Positions 7,259 to 19,856 of a stretch of DNA of 64,000 nt are shown one piece after another. This DNA comes from Novosphingobium huizhouense. Lineage in GTDB: Bacteria > Pseudomonadota > Alphaproteobacteria > Sphingomonadales > Sphingomonadaceae. The stretch is from positions 434,001-498,000 of the forward strand of contig NZ_JAILXZ010000003.1 of assembly GCF_020179475.1 (NCBI RefSeq). Reading direction: 5' to 3'. The notes beneath the pieces are model-generated. The model did no database searches. It was not told the DNA's origin and was given only the letters and a program-made list of their open reading frames with translations. Positions within the stretch are counted from its first letter, which is position 1. Each line of letters starts with the position of its first letter. The position numbers and the translations under genes were made by a program.

Positions 7259-7626
7259 AGCGGCCCCGTCGCGCCGAGCACCGCCGCCAGCTCGTCGATG
7301 CCGAACGGCTTGGCCAGCACCGAGAGGCCGGCGAAGCGCTCGGGCAGCACCGTCGCGCGGTAGCCGGTGGCGAAGGCGAAGGGGATGCCGGCGGCGACCA
7401 GCACGTCGGCCACCGGCCACGACATCGCGCCGTTGAGGTTGATGTCGAGCAGCGCGAAGTCGAAGCCGCCGGCCTGCGCCGCGGCAAGCGCCGGCTCGAG
7501 CCGCATCTCGATCCCGGCGAGGGTGCAGCGGAGCTGTTCGAGGTAGTCCTCGAGCATGAAGGCGACGAGCATGTCGTCCTCGACCACCAGCACCCGCAGC
7601 GCGGCGACCGGGCCGGGCGCGGTCAC
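7255..7626 (-). CDS. single-domain response regulator
   Basis: 123-residue receiver domain without an output domain. The acidic pocket is in VVEDDMLV, the phosphoacceptor Asp is in LLDINLNG, the switch Thr is in FATGY and the Lys is in KPFG. The GTG start overlaps the kinase stop by four bases (GTGA), so the two proteins are translationally coupled and almost certainly form a pair. In alphaproteobacteria, stand-alone receivers next to HWE kinases often act as phosphate sinks or relays in the general stress response. The stop codon lies in the CTAG copy of the neighbouring MITE-like element. Confidence 0.9.
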   Translation of the reverse strand: MTAPGPVAALRVLVVEDDMLVAFMLEDYLEQLRCTLAGIEMRLEPALAAAQAGGFDFALLDINLNGAMSWPVADVLVAAGIPFAFATGYRATVLPERFAGLSVLAKPFGIDELAAVLGATGPL

Positions 7627-9083
7627 CGCCGCGCCACCTCGTCCGCGGGCAGGCGCGCGCGGATCGAGCAATGCACCCCGCCCGGCTCGAAGCGCAGCCG
7701 CACCGCGCCGTCGAGCTCGCTGGCAAGGCCGCGCTCGATCAGCTTCGAGCCGAAGCCGCGGCGGGTGGGCGGCGCGACGCGCGGGCCGCCCAGCTCGATC
7801 CAGTCGAGCATCAGGTCGAACATGTCGCCTTCGCCTTGTGCGGTATGCCAGTGCAGCTCGACCACGCCCTGCCCGCCCGACCAGGCGCCGTACTTGACCG
7901 CATTGGTGGCAAGCTCGTGCAGCGCGAGCGAGATCGCGAGCGCGGTCTTGGGGGTGATCGCGACATCGGGCCCGTCGAGCCGCAGCCGCGCCGGGTCGGG
8001 ACAATGGGGCCGCAGCGCCTGCTCGATCGCGGGGCGCAGCGCAGCGCCCGCGCCCTTCTCGCCGGTGAGCAGCGCATTGGCGTCGGCAATCGCCTTGAGC
8101 CGCTGCGCGAACACCGTCTGCGCGACGGCGAGGTCGAGCGGCTCGCGAAAGGTCTGCAGCGCGATCGCCTGGACCATCGCCAGCGTGTTCTTCACCCGGT
8201 GGTCGAGCTCGTGCACCATGACCTGCAACCGTTCCTGCTGGCGGCGCTGCTCGGTAATCTCGCTCGCCGCGCCGAACCATTCGGTCACCGCGCCGTCCTC
8301 GTCGAGGATCGGCACCGCGCGCGAATGGACCCAGCCCAGCTCGCCGCCCTTGAGATAGACGCGGTGCTCGCATTCGAACGGCGTGCGGGTGTCCAGCGCG
8401 CGGGCGACTTCGGCTTCGACCCGCGCGCGGTCCTCGGACGGGATGAAGCGCGGCGACCAGCTGGCCGCCGGGCTGATCACGTCCGACAGGATGTCCTTGC
8501 CGTCGAGTTGGGTCATTTCCGACCAGTCCGCGCTCATCCGGTAGACGATGTCGGTGGTGGCGCTGACCAGCGCGCGGAAGCGCCGCTCGCTTTCGGCGAC
8601 GCTGCGCGCGGCGAGCACGCGCGCGGTGGTCTCCGACACGACGCACAGCACCCCGCCGACCGAGCCGTCGATTTCGGGCACGGCGGAATAGGACACGTCG
8701 AAGTAGACGGTCTCGCCGTAGCCATGCCGTTCGATGTAGAAGCGGCGGTCCTTGGCCGAGAAGGTGCGGCCGGTCTCGCGCACGCCGGCGAGCAGCGGGT
8801 GGAGGTCGTCCCACAGTTCGGCCCAGTTTTCCCGGGCCGGACGGCCGAGCGCGCGGGGGTGCTTGTCGCCGATCGTCGGGGCATAGGCGTCGTTGTAGAG
8901 CGCGACGAACTCGGGCCCCCAGAACAGGACGATCTCCGCCTCGGAGCGCAGCAGCAGTTCGACGGTGGTGGCGAGCGCCGGCGACCAGAGCTCGCGCGGC
9001 CCGAGCGGCGAGGCAGGCCAATCGAGCGTCGTCATCGCATCGGCGATGCGCAAGGATCGATCGAACTGCCCTACCGCTTCCAA
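7623..9083 (-). CDS. HWE-family PAS sensor histidine kinase
   Basis: 486-residue soluble sensor kinase. Two PAS domains (about residues 30-155 and 175-290) are followed by the dimerisation/phosphoacceptor helix HELDHRVKNTLAM and an HWE-type ATPase: the N box is LHELATNAVKYG and the WIELGGP motif supplies the W-x-E signature. No membrane segment is present, so it senses a cytoplasmic cue, possibly with a bound cofactor such as a flavin or haem; none of the flavin-binding NCRFLQ motif of LOV domains is visible. Position 9083 is a TTG; an ATG at 9035 (MTTLDWPASPLG) is an alternative start. It is coupled to the receiver gene downstream. Confidence 0.9.
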   Translation of the reverse strand: MEAVGQFDRSLRIADAMTTLDWPASPLGPRELWSPALATTVELLLRSEAEIVLFWGPEFVALYNDAYAPTIGDKHPRALGRPARENWAELWDDLHPLLAGVRETGRTFSAKDRRFYIERHGYGETVYFDVSYSAVPEIDGSVGGVLCVVSETTARVLAARSVAESERRFRALVSATTDIVYRMSADWSEMTQLDGKDILSDVISPAASWSPRFIPSEDRARVEAEVARALDTRTPFECEHRVYLKGGELGWVHSRAVPILDEDGAVTEWFGAASEITEQRRQQERLQVMVHELDHRVKNTLAMVQAIALQTFREPLDLAVAQTVFAQRLKAIADANALLTGEKGAGAALRPAIEQALRPHCPDPARLRLDGPDVAITPKTALAISLALHELATNAVKYGAWSGGQGVVELHWHTAQGEGDMFDLMLDWIELGGPRVAPPTRRGFGSKLIERGLASELDGAVRLRFEPGGVHCSIRARLPADEVARR

Positions 9084-9133
9084 GTCCCTGACCTTGCTCC
9101 GCTTGCGCGAAGGAAGGAGCAGAACACGAAAAG

Positions 9134-9164
9134 GTTCCGTCGCAAAGCAAAATTGCGACGGAAC
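9134..9164 (-). terminator. intrinsic terminator of ppdK
   Basis: GTTCCGTCGCAA (9134-9145) and TTGCGACGGAAC (9153-9164) are perfect inverted repeats 6 bases downstream of the ppdK stop. In the leftward transcript the stem is followed by CCTTTTCGTG. Confidence 0.8.
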
Positions 9165-9170
9165 AGGACC

Positions 9171-11834
<2,664 letters not shown>

Positions 11835-11911
11835 GGGTGGTCCGATGCTCCCAAACTGCCGAGCCCGATGTGCTCTGCGGCCGGACGCTCCGCGCCCGGC
11901 CTGGTTCCCGA

Positions 11912-14104
11912 TTAGCCCTCTATCCGTGCGAAGTCTGCAACTTTGTGCACTGCAGCACGGAAACGGGACAGGATCCCGAGGCGCGAGGCGCGCTTGTTTG
12001 CATCCGCATCGTTGACCGTCACCTGATCAAAGAACGCATCGATCGGCGCGCGCAGCGAAGCGAGCGCGGCCATGGCGGCGGTGAAGTCCTCGGCGGCGAC
12101 GGCCTGCTCAGCCTGCGGTTCGGCGGCATCGAGCGCGGCGATCAGCGCGGCCTCGGCCGGCTCTGGCTGGTAGGACAAGGTGCGTTCGGGATGCGCGAAT
12201 TGCGCCGCGATGTCCCGATACGCAGGATCGTCGACCAGCACGAGCGGGTCTTCCTCGCCGGTGGGCGGCACGACGCCTTCGCCGTGGGCCCCGGCGGTCT
12301 GGTCGTTCGCCTCTTCCTTCTTGAGGATGTTGGCGGCGCGCTTGTAGCCCGCGAGCAGGTTGGCGCCGTCCTCGGTGCCGACGAAGGCCTGGAGGGCATG
12401 GACGCGGGCGAGCAGGCGGACGAGATCGTCCTCGCCGCCCAGAGCGAACACGGCGTCGATCAGGTCGTGACGGATGCCGGCTTCGCGCTGCTGGACCTTG
12501 AGGCGGTCGGCGAAGAAGGCGAGGAGGTCGGCGGACGGACTTTCCATCTCGACGCCCTGCTGGCGATATAGCTGCGCCGCGGCGTCGAAGAGTTGGCCCA
12601 GCGAGAGGCGCAGCCCCTTCTCGGTAACCAACCGGATCACGCCGAGCGCCGCACGACGAAGCGCGAACGGGTCCTTCGAACCGGTCGGCTTTAGATCGGC
12701 CCCGAAGAAACCGACGAGTGCGTCGATCTTGTCGACGAGCGCGGCGAGCACCGCAGCGTCTTCGTCAGGCAGGGCATCGGCCTGGCCGACGGGCTTGTAA
12801 TGATCGCGCACCGAGGCGACGACGGCGTCGGGCAGGTTCTCGGCCTGGGCATAGTAGCCGCCCATCAGGCCCTGGAGTTCGGGAAACTCGCCCACCATCT
12901 CCGTGACGAGGTCCGCCTTGAGAATGGCCGCCGCCTGCTTCGCAGCGGGGACGGCATCGGCGAGCTGGCCCTGGAAGGCGTCGACCAGCGCGACGAACCG
13001 GTCCTGCCGCTGTGCGACCGTGCCCAGCTTCTCGTGGAAGGTGATCCGCCCCAGCTTTTCGGCGTGCTGGACGAGCGGCTTCTTCTTGTCCTGTTCCCAG
13101 AAGAAGCGTGCGTCGGACAGGCGCGCGGCGAGGACCTTGCGGTTGCCGTCGACGATGGCCGCGCCGCCATCGGTGGCGGCGATGTTGGCGGTGCAGACGA
13201 AGGCGTTGGCGAGCTTGCGATCCTCTCCGAGCTTGCTCGGGGAGGAACTTTCTACGCAGATAAAGTACTTCTGGTTGACGCGCGCGGTCAGCTGGATGAC
13301 TTCGGGCGGCACGTCGAGGAAGGCTTCGTCGAAGCGGCCCAATAGCGGCACGGGCCATTCGGTGAGGCCGGCGTTTTCGATGACGAGGCCTTCGTCCTCG
13401 ACCAGCACGAGGCCGGCGGCGGCGGCGGCGGCCTTGGCCTGTTCGCGCACCATGCCTTCGCGCTCGGCATGATCGACGATCACGTGGCACGCGCGCAGCT
13501 TGTCGGCATAGTCGTGCGCGCCGCCGATGGTGATCTCGCCGTGGTGGTGGAAGCGATGCCCCGCCGTGGCGTAGCCCGAGCGGATGCCGCCGACTTCGCA
13601 TTCGACAAGGTCTTCGCCGAGGATCGCGACGATGCCCGACAGCGGGCGCACCCAGCGCAAGGCATCGGTGGCGATCGAGGCGGCGCCCCAGCGCTGGCTC
13701 TTGGGCCAGGGGAACGCGCGGATGATCGCCGGGATCGCGGCGGCGAGCACGTCCTCGGTGGCGCGGCCGGGCTTTTCGGTCACCGCGAACCACACGCCAT
13801 CGCGCTCGGTCAGTTGGTCCTTGGCGAGGCCGGTCTTGCGCAGGAAACCTTCCAATGCCTGTTCGGGCGCGCTGGTGCGCGGGCCTTTCACTTCCTCGCT
13901 GACGGCGTCGGTCGCCAGCGGCAGGTCGCGCGCGATCAGCGCGAGGCGGCGCGGGGTGGACCAGACGGTGATCGCGCCGGCCTTGAGGCCCGCTGCGTCC
14001 ATTTCCCTGCGGAACAGCTTTTCGAGATCGGCGCGGGCGCCCGCCTGCATGCGTGCGGGGATTTCCTCGCAGCGCAGCTCTAGAAGGAAGTCTGCCGCGC
14101 TCAT
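11912..14104 (-). CDS. glyS: glycine-tRNA ligase beta subunit
   Basis: 730-residue beta chain of the alpha2-beta2 glycyl-tRNA synthetase; it carries the tRNA-binding part. The start [19 protein letters not shown] is the typical GlyS amino terminus ([13 protein letters not shown]), which fixes the ATG at 14104, overlapping the glyQ stop as ATGA. The C terminus ends with an anticodon-binding domain. Around residue 615 there is a Glu/Gly-rich insertion in the DALR region. Expression should be coupled to glyQ. Confidence 0.97.
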   Translation of the reverse strand: MSAADFLLELRCEEIPARMQAGARADLEKLFRREMDAAGLKAGAITVWSTPRRLALIARDLPLATDAVSEEVKGPRTSAPEQALEGFLRKTGLAKDQLTERDGVWFAVTEKPGRATEDVLAAAIPAIIRAFPWPKSQRWGAASIATDALRWVRPLSGIVAILGEDLVECEVGGIRSGYATAGHRFHHHGEITIGGAHDYADKLRACHVIVDHAEREGMVREQAKAAAAAAGLVLVEDEGLVIENAGLTEWPVPLLGRFDEAFLDVPPEVIQLTARVNQKYFICVESSSPSKLGEDRKLANAFVCTANIAATDGGAAIVDGNRKVLAARLSDARFFWEQDKKKPLVQHAEKLGRITFHEKLGTVAQRQDRFVALVDAFQGQLADAVPAAKQAAAILKADLVTEMVGEFPELQGLMGGYYAQAENLPDAVVASVRDHYKPVGQADALPDEDAAVLAALVDKIDALVGFFGADLKPTGSKDPFALRRAALGVIRLVTEKGLRLSLGQLFDAAAQLYRQQGVEMESPSADLLAFFADRLKVQQREAGIRHDLIDAVFALGGEDDLVRLLARVHALQAFVGTEDGANLLAGYKRAANILKKEEANDQTAGAHGEGVVPPTGEEDPLVLVDDPAYRDIAAQFAHPERTLSYQPEPAEAALIAALDAAEPQAEQAVAAEDFTAAMAALASLRAPIDAFFDQVTVNDADANKRASRLGILSRFRAAVHKVADFARIEG

Positions 14105-15021
14105 GCTGCCCACTCCGGATACTTTGCGGCCCATTCGTCCTTGAACTTCGCCATGTAGGCTTCGCAACTGCCGCGCGCGAGATCGCGGACGCGGGCCATG
14201 TAGCTGGCGCGTTCCTGCACGCTGATCACGCCGCGCGCCTGCAGCAGGTTGAACAGGTGGCTCGCTTCGATCGCCTGTTCATAGGCGGCGATGGGCACGT
14301 TCGCATCCAATGAGCGGCGGCATTCCTCCTCGGCGCGGCGGAAGCCTTCGAACAGGCTGTCGGTATCGGCGACCTCGAAGTTCCACTTCGACATCTGCTT
14401 CTCGTTTTCGAGAAACACCTCGCCATAGGACACGCCGGGGCGATTGCCCTTCGGCGCATTGAAGGCAAGGTCGTAGACGTTGTCGACGCCCTGGATGTAC
14501 ATGGCGAGGCGTTCGAGACCATAGGTCAGCTCGCCCGCGACGGGGCGGCAGTCGAACCCGCCCATCTGCTGGAAGTAGGTGAACTGCGTGACTTCCATGC
14601 CATCGCACCACACTTCCCAGCCGAGGCCCCAGGCGCCGAGCGTGGGCGATTCCCAGTCGTCCTCGACAAAGCGGATATCGTGCACCAGCGGGTCGATGCC
14701 GATTTCGACCAGCGACTGCAGGTAGAGTTCCTGCAGGTTCTCCGGGCTCGGCTTCAGGATCACCTGATACTGATAGTAATGCTGCAGCCGGTTCGGGTTC
14801 TCGCCATAGCGGCCGTCGGTCGGGCGGCGGCACGGCTGGACGAACGCGGCGTTCCACGGCTCCGGCCCCAGCGCGCGCAGCGTGGTGGCGGTGTGGAACG
14901 TGCCCGCCCCCATGCGCATGTCATAAGGCTGCAGGATCAGGCAGCCCTGTTCGCCCCAGAAAGCGTGGAGGCGCAGGATCATGTCCTGCAGGCTGAGCGG
15001 CTTGGTTGCAATGTCGGCCAT
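14101..15021 (-). CDS. glyQ: glycine-tRNA ligase alpha subunit
   Basis: 306-residue catalytic alpha chain; activates glycine with ATP and charges tRNA-Gly together with GlyS. It shows the GlyQ landmarks [20 protein letters not shown] at the amino end, [32 protein letters not shown] and [10 protein letters not shown]. The ATG at 15021 starts MADIATKPL. The stop overlaps the glyS start by four bases. It is divergent from the TraB/GumN lipoprotein gene, with a shared promoter gap of about 100 bases. Confidence 0.97.
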   Translation of the reverse strand: MADIATKPLSLQDMILRLHAFWGEQGCLILQPYDMRMGAGTFHTATTLRALGPEPWNAAFVQPCRRPTDGRYGENPNRLQHYYQYQVILKPSPENLQELYLQSLVEIGIDPLVHDIRFVEDDWESPTLGAWGLGWEVWCDGMEVTQFTYFQQMGGFDCRPVAGELTYGLERLAMYIQGVDNVYDLAFNAPKGNRPGVSYGEVFLENEKQMSKWNFEVADTDSLFEGFRRAEEECRRSLDANVPIAAYEQAIEASHLFNLLQARGVISVQERASYMARVRDLARGSCEAYMAKFKDEWAAKYPEWAA

Positions 15022-15123
15022 GGTGGCGCGGGCTTTGGCCGATGAGGGCCCGCAAATCAACCTTGGCGCATGCTTGCAGCGCGTCTTGCAGGCGGCGCGC
15101 GGCTGGTCCATCGCTGCGCCCCG

Positions 15124-16020
15124 ATGACCCGCGCGCTCCGCCTCCTTGCCGCCGTGCTGCTGCTTGCCGGCTGCCACGCTCCCGCCACGCCGACCTCCAA
15201 CCCGGCCGAAGCCGCGCCCAAGGTGGCGCTGTGGGAGATTTCGGACGACGCAGGGCGCGTCCACGGCTGGCTGTTCGGCACGGTCCACGCGCTGCCGCGC
15301 GGCACGCACTGGCAGCGCCCGGCGATCGAACAAGCGCTGGGCTCGGCCGACCGGCTGGTGCTCGAAATCGGCCAGCCTCTGGACGACAAGGTGGCGGGCG
15401 AAGCGATGGGCCGCGTCGCCTTCACCGAAGGGCTGCCCCCGCCTTCGCAACGCGTGGGGCCGAAGTATCGCGACGTTCTCGCCAAGGCCTACCGCAAGCT
15501 CGGCCTGTCCGACGAAGGCTTCAAGGACCAGGAGGACTGGGCGGTCGCGCTGCAGATCGCGGCGATCGGCGGGCAGAAGGAAGGGATGATGCCCGACAGC
15601 GGGGTCGAGCCCGAACTTCGCAAGATGAACGGCGCGCGGCCGGTCGAGGGGCTGGAGACGCTCGACGGCCAGTTCGGCGTGTTCGACCACCTGCCGCAGC
15701 GGGCGCAGCAGGTCCTGCTCGAACAGGTCGCGGTCGAGGCGACCGACGACAAGGACGACGAGGCCGACCTGATGCAGCTCTGGCTGCGCGGCGACGACCT
15801 CGGCATCGCCCGCGAATCGGCCACCGGCTTTCTCGCCGACGCGCAACTGCACGAAGCGCTGCTGACCGGGCGCAACCGCTCCTGGGCGGACCAGATCGAC
15901 GCGATGATGAAACGCGGCGCGCGGCCCTTCATCGCGGTGGGCGCGGCGCACGTGGCGGGCAGCGATGGGTTGCCGAGGATGCTGATGGCGCGCGGCTGGA
16001 AAGTGCGGCGGGTGGATTGA
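15124..16020 (+). CDS. TraB/GumN family lipoprotein
   Basis: 298-residue protein of the TraB/GumN family (relatives of erythromycin-esterase/Tiki metalloproteases). The start at 15124 gives a lipoprotein signal peptide with lipobox LLAGC (Cys about residue 18), so the protein is probably anchored in the envelope. The family motifs are GTVHALPRG near the amino end and a C-terminal [12 protein letters not shown]. The function of bacterial members is not established; a metalloprotease activity is proposed from the Tiki relationship. Confidence 0.85.
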   Translation: MTRALRLLAAVLLLAGCHAPATPTSNPAEAAPKVALWEISDDAGRVHGWLFGTVHALPRGTHWQRPAIEQALGSADRLVLEIGQPLDDKVAGEAMGRVAFTEGLPPPSQRVGPKYRDVLAKAYRKLGLSDEGFKDQEDWAVALQIAAIGGQKEGMMPDSGVEPELRKMNGARPVEGLETLDGQFGVFDHLPQRAQQVLLEQVAVEATDDKDDEADLMQLWLRGDDLGIARESATGFLADAQLHEALLTGRNRSWADQIDAMMKRGARPFIAVGAAHVAGSDGLPRMLMARGWKVRRVD

Positions 16021-16162
16021 GGCGCACGCGCCGCGGCGGGTTCGGCGCTTTCCCTTGCTTTTCGCCCGCAATCGGCTAAGGGCCGCCGCTTCCCCGTCAT
16101 GGTCATCCCTGGAGGCGTGGCGGGCGAATTGGAACAACAAGCATTTTCGGAAGGTACAGTCC

Positions 16163-16768
16163 ATGAGCGAGACGCTTACGCTGGCTGCCGAGACGCGCGA
16201 TCGGGTTGGCAAGGGAGCCTCCCGTAGTCTGCGTCGCGAAGGCCGCATCCCCGCCGTGATCTATGGCGAAAAGCAGGAACCCATCGCGATCCACGTCGAA
16301 GAGAAGGCGCTGGTCAAGGCGCTGGGCACCGGCCACTTCTTCAACTCGATCGTCGAAGTGACCGTGGGCGGCGAAACCGTCCGCACGCTCCCCAAGGACG
16401 TTGCCTTCCACCCCGTGTCGGATCGCCCCGAGCACGTCGACTTCCTGCGCCTCGCCGCGGGCCACGCCGTGCACGTCAACGTGCCGGTGGTCTTCGCCAA
16501 CGAAGACAAGTCGCCCGGCCTCAAGAAGGGCGGCGTGCTCAACGTGGTCCGTCACGAGCTCGAGCTGGTCTGCGCGCCCGACGCGATCCCCGACGACATC
16601 ACCATCGACGTCTCGGGCTACGACGTGGGCGAATCGATCCACATCAGCGCGGTGACCCTGCCCGCCGGCGTGACGAGCGCGATCACCGACCGCGACTTCA
16701 CCATCGCCACGCTGGTCGCCCCTTCGGCGCTCAAGAGCGAAGAAGGCGACACCACCAAGGAGGGCTGA
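16163..16768 (+). CDS. rplY: 50S ribosomal protein L25 (general stress Ctc type)
   Basis: 201 residues, the long CTC-type L25 with an N-terminal 5S-rRNA-binding domain ([20 protein letters not shown], then GRIPAVIYG) and a C-terminal TL5 domain. The ATG at 16163 is preceded by GGAAGGTACAGTCC, giving a good ribosome site. It is followed by a strong terminator, then by pth, the usual neighbour of this gene. Confidence 0.97.
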   Translation: MSETLTLAAETRDRVGKGASRSLRREGRIPAVIYGEKQEPIAIHVEEKALVKALGTGHFFNSIVEVTVGGETVRTLPKDVAFHPVSDRPEHVDFLRLAAGHAVHVNVPVVFANEDKSPGLKKGGVLNVVRHELELVCAPDAIPDDITIDVSGYDVGESIHISAVTLPAGVTSAITDRDFTIATLVAPSALKSEEGDTTKEG

Positions 16769-16817
16769 TCGCCTTTTTGGGTGGCCTTCCCCATGCGGAA
16801 GGACGCGAACGAACCGG

Positions 16818-16856
16818 AGAACCCCTCCCGCCTCGCGCCGGAGGGGTTCTTTTTTT
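16818..16856 (+). terminator. intrinsic terminator of rplY
   Basis: AGAACCCCTCC (16818-16828) pairs perfectly with GGAGGGGTTCT (16840-16850) and is followed by seven T residues. Confidence 0.92.
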
Positions 16857-16905
16857 GCGTGCCCGGCTCTGGCATGGGCGGGCGGCGTCAATTCGGGAAT
16901 TGGTC

Positions 16906-17475
16906 ATGCAGGTGTGGACAGGGCTCGGCAATCCGGGGCCGCAATATGCGCTCAACCGCCACAACGTCGGCTTCATGGCGCTCGACACCATCGCCGAAGT
17001 CCATGGCTTCGGCCCGGTGCAGAAGAAGTTCCAGGGCTGGGTCCAGGAAGGGCGGATCGGCACGCAGAAGGTGCTGCTGCTCAAGCCGGCGACGTTCATG
17101 AACGAGAGCGGCCGCGCGGTGGGCGAGGCATTGCGCTTCTACAAGCTCGGGACCGAGGCGCTGACCGTGTTCCACGACGAGCTCGATCTCGCCCCGTTCA
17201 AGGTCAAGGTGAAGCAGGGTGGCGGCACCGCCGGGCACAATGGCCTGCGCTCGATCGACCAGCACCTCGGCGCCGACTTCCGCCGGGTGCGCATCGGCAT
17301 CGGCCATCCCGGGCACAAGGACCGCGTGACCGGCCACGTGCTCGGCAACTACGCCAAGGCCGAGCAGGACGACCTTGCCGCGATGCTCGGCGCGATCGCG
17401 GCCGAGGCGGAGTGGCTGGCGAAGGGCGACGACACCCGCTTCATGAACGACGTGGCGCTGCGCCAGCAGGACTGA
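16906..17475 (+). CDS. pth: peptidyl-tRNA hydrolase
   Basis: 189-residue Pth releases tRNA from peptidyl-tRNA that has dropped off the ribosome. The amino end has GLGNPGPQYALNRHNVGF, with the catalytic His in RHNVG (about residue 20), followed by FMNESG, FHDELDL and GGTAGHNGLRS, all family hallmarks. The ATG at 16906 gives the standard length. It lies 50 bases after the rplY terminator and may have its own promoter. Confidence 0.97.
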   Translation: MQVWTGLGNPGPQYALNRHNVGFMALDTIAEVHGFGPVQKKFQGWVQEGRIGTQKVLLLKPATFMNESGRAVGEALRFYKLGTEALTVFHDELDLAPFKVKVKQGGGTAGHNGLRSIDQHLGADFRRVRIGIGHPGHKDRVTGHVLGNYAKAEQDDLAAMLGAIAAEAEWLAKGDDTRFMNDVALRQQD

Positions 17476-17596
17476 CCATCGCGCCGTAACGGCTTGTGAA
17501 CAGCCTATTAAAAGTCCGATCCGGATGGTCGGTCCAATTTACAACCGTTTTGGCCGGTGACGTCGGTTAACCAGCGTGAAGCCCGGATTTCCGCGT

Positions 17597-17613
17597 TTGG
17601 CACCGGTTTTGCA
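17597..17613 (+). promoter_or_regulatory. sigma-54 promoter of the first PEP-CTERM gene
   Basis: TTGGCACCGGTTTTGCA matches the RpoN consensus TTGGCAC-N5-TTGCA exactly, with GG at 17599-17600 and GC at 17611-17612, ten bases apart. Transcription would start near 17624, about 34 bases before the GTG start. Confidence 0.82.
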
Positions 17614-17657
17614 AAGTTCGGGATTAACCGAACACGACCAAATACAGGGGATCTACC

Positions 17658-18062
17658 GTGAAGCGTTCGCTCGTCATCGCCACCGCCCTCCTCGGCTCGC
17701 TCGCCAGCTCGGCCCCGGCCCACGCGACCTGGTGGCACGTCCACTACTGCAACTGCGGCGATTCCACCGGCTCGTCGATGTGCCCCGGTTCGAGCAGCAG
17801 CTCGTCGACCACCACCTCGACCACCTCGGGCGGCACGACGACGACGTCGGGCGGTACGACCTCGACCACTTCGGGCGGCACCACCACCACGTCGGGCGGC
17901 ACCACCTCGACCACCTCGGGCGGCACCACCACCAGCACCTCGGGCGGCAGCACCACCTCGGGCGGCGTCAACCCGCCGACCGCGGTGCCCGAGCCGGGCA
18001 TGCTCGGCCTGATGGCGATGGGCCTCTTCGGCCTCGGCATGGCGCGCCGCCGCCGCCGCTGA
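17658..18062 (+). CDS. PEP-CTERM sorting protein with Thr/Ser/Gly repeats
   Basis: 134-residue exported protein. A signal peptide (residues 1-23, ending AHA) is followed by a short Cys-containing segment and a low-complexity region built from repeats of TTTSGG/TSTTSGG type (about residues 48-100), then the sorting signal VPEPGMLGL, a hydrophobic helix and an RRRRR tail. Such proteins are processed by an exosortase and usually glycosylated on Thr/Ser, then exported to the surface or matrix. No exosortase gene is in the window. The GTG start has AGGGG just upstream and lies behind a sigma-54 promoter. It faces the TPR lipoprotein at 18090. Confidence 0.85.
   Translation: MKRSLVIATALLGSLASSAPAHATWWHVHYCNCGDSTGSSMCPGSSSSSSTTTSTTSGGTTTTSGGTTSTTSGGTTTTSGGTTSTTSGGTTTSTSGGSTTSGGVNPPTAVPEPGMLGLMAMGLFGLGMARRRRR
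17802..17967 (+). repeat. imperfect tandem repeat inside the PEP-CTERM gene
   Basis: Units of roughly 27-30 bases of the type ACCACCTCGGGCGGC, encoding Thr/Ser runs ended by SGG, are repeated about five times. The array is in frame and uses a narrow codon set (acc, acg, tcg, ggc), so it is likely to vary in copy number by slippage. Confidence 0.75.
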
Positions 18063-18089
18063 TTTCCCGAAAGGACGGCGCGGGGGGCT

Positions 18090-19610
18090 TCAGCCTGCCG
18101 CGCCGCTCCGCACCAGATCGGCCCGGAACAGGCGATTGGCGGGGTCCGCCTCGCTCGCCTGTTTCAACAGCCGCACCATCGCCTCGCGGTCGCGTCCCGC
18201 TTCCAGCCGGACCAGCCCCGCGAGATGAATCATATCGGGGTTGTGAGGCGCCAGCGCCAGCGCGCGATCGGCATGGGCGATCGCCTCGTCGGCGCGCCCG
18301 GCCTTGCTGCAGGCGAAGGCGAGCAGCTTGAGCGCCTCGGCGTCGCTGTCGTACCCGCCGATCCGCTGCACGGCCGCGATCGCGCCCGCCCAGTCCTGCC
18401 GCGCCAGCGCCGCGCTCGCCGCGCCCAGCGCCTGCTGGTCCGCCTTGTAGGCAGGAGACGCCAGCCGCGCCGCATACGACCCCGCCGCCGGATCGTTCGC
18501 CGCCCGGGCGGCGCGGACCGCGAGGTCGAGCTCGCGCGGGCCCGCGGTGACCGCATCGGCCAGCGGGCGGATCGTGCGCAATGCGCCCGCGCCGTCGCCC
18601 GTCGCCAGCTGCGCCTCGCCCAGCATGATCCGCGCATAGGGGTTCTGCGGCGAGAGCAGCAACGCCTTGGCGAACATCGCGCGCGCCTGCTCGGGATGGT
18701 TCAGCGCCAGCAGCGCCTCGGCATATTTGAGGCCGTTGGGCGAGCGCGGATCGAGATCGGATTCGACCGGCGCGAGCGTGCTGCGCACCTTCTCCCACTC
18801 GCCCCTTTCCGCAGCCACCTGGACGCCGAGCTCGACGACGCGCGCATCGTTGGGCGCGATCGCCGCGGCGCGCGCGACGAGCGCCGCCGCCTCGTCGACC
18901 TTTCCGCCGATGTCCGCGATGGCGGCGCGCGCCAGCAGCGGCTCGATCCGCCGCGGATGCGCGGCGATGGCCGCGTCGTAGATCGTCGCGGCCTCGTCGC
19001 GCCGCCCCTGCCGCTGCGCGAGTTCGCCGGCGACAAGCTGGGTATCGAGCGCATCGCGCGACAGGCGCTGCATCACCGCCAGCGTCGCCGCCGCGCCGGT
19101 CCAGTCCTGCGCTTCGAGCTGGGTGCGGGCATAATCGCGCGCGAGCAGCAGGTCGGGCTCGCCGGCCATGCCTTCGCGGAAGGCCTGGCTGGCGCCGGCG
19201 TAGTCCTTGAGCGCGAGCAGCGCGGCGGCGCGGATGCGCCATCCGCCGGCGCTGCGGTCGTCGCCGATCCAGTCGAGCGCCTGCCGCGCCTGCCCGCGCA
19301 GCAGCGCCGCCTCGGCCTTCCAGCGCGTCAGTTCGGGGCCACCCTGCCCGGCATCGACCAGCCGCTGCAGCGTCGCCTGCGCGCCGTCGCCGTCGCCGAG
19401 ACGGAGCTGGCTTTCGATCAGCACCACCAGCATCGCGCGATCGGCGCCGTCGCGGTCGAGCGCGGCAAGCGCCTCGATCCGCGCGCCGGCATAGTCATCG
19501 GCAGCGAAGGCGGCGCGGGCGCGGGCGGCGTGCTCGGCCGCGCCCTCGCCGCAGGCGGCGAGCACGAGGACGAGCGGTGCGAGCACAAGAGCGTAGCGGA
19601 AGAAGCGCAT
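18090..19610 (-). CDS. TPR-repeat lipoprotein, PrsT-like
   Basis: 506-residue lipoprotein. The start at 19610 gives a signal peptide with lipobox VLAAC (Cys about residue 20), followed by tetratricopeptide repeats over almost the whole chain (for example KYAEALLALNHPEQARAMFA). It resembles the TPR lipoproteins associated with PEP-CTERM/exosortase systems (PrsT type), but is shorter than the canonical ~880 residues. It faces the PEP-CTERM gene at 17658 and is paralogous to the protein at 20622-22139, with shared segments such as RGEWEKVRSTL against RGQWQKVRDLL. Role inferred: a scaffold for export or assembly of the PEP-CTERM product. Confidence 0.78.
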   Translation of the reverse strand: MRFFRYALVLAPLVLVLAACGEGAAEHAARARAAFAADDYAGARIEALAALDRDGADRAMLVVLIESQLRLGDGDGAQATLQRLVDAGQGGPELTRWKAEAALLRGQARQALDWIGDDRSAGGWRIRAAALLALKDYAGASQAFREGMAGEPDLLLARDYARTQLEAQDWTGAAATLAVMQRLSRDALDTQLVAGELAQRQGRRDEAATIYDAAIAAHPRRIEPLLARAAIADIGGKVDEAAALVARAAAIAPNDARVVELGVQVAAERGEWEKVRSTLAPVESDLDPRSPNGLKYAEALLALNHPEQARAMFAKALLLSPQNPYARIMLGEAQLATGDGAGALRTIRPLADAVTAGPRELDLAVRAARAANDPAAGSYAARLASPAYKADQQALGAASAALARQDWAGAIAAVQRIGGYDSDAEALKLLAFACSKAGRADEAIAHADRALALAPHNPDMIHLAGLVRLEAGRDREAMVRLLKQASEADPANRLFRADLVRSGAAG

Positions 19611-19798
19611 GGGTTCGACGATCTGCCAACGAGGCCTGAAGTTTCGGTGAACTGCGGGCGGAAGTCCCGCCATGGCATCACCAAGCGGCGCGCACTGCAA
19701 GCCTGGCCGCGCGAACTTGTGCCAATGCGATACGTTACGTGTCGCAGAAGTTTACAAACCTCTGAACGTTAACCACCCTGATTGGCTCGAATCCGGGA

Positions 19799-19815
19799 TT
19801 GGCACGCGGTTTGCG
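19799..19815 (+). promoter_or_regulatory. sigma-54 promoter of the second PEP-CTERM gene
   Basis: TTGGCACGCGGTTTGCG carries the RpoN -24/-12 elements with GG at 19801-19802 and GC at 19813-19814, exactly ten bases apart. Transcription would start near 19826, about 30 bases before the ATG, which excludes the longer upstream reading of this gene. Confidence 0.82.
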
Positions 19816-19856
19816 TCTTGGTCGGGGACTTGATCTTAACCATTGGAACCCGCTCC

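Noticed and set aside
17802..17967. The short repeats could be read as a CRISPR-like array
   Set aside because: They are contiguous, in frame, without unique spacers and encode Thr/Ser/Gly repeats of an exported protein.
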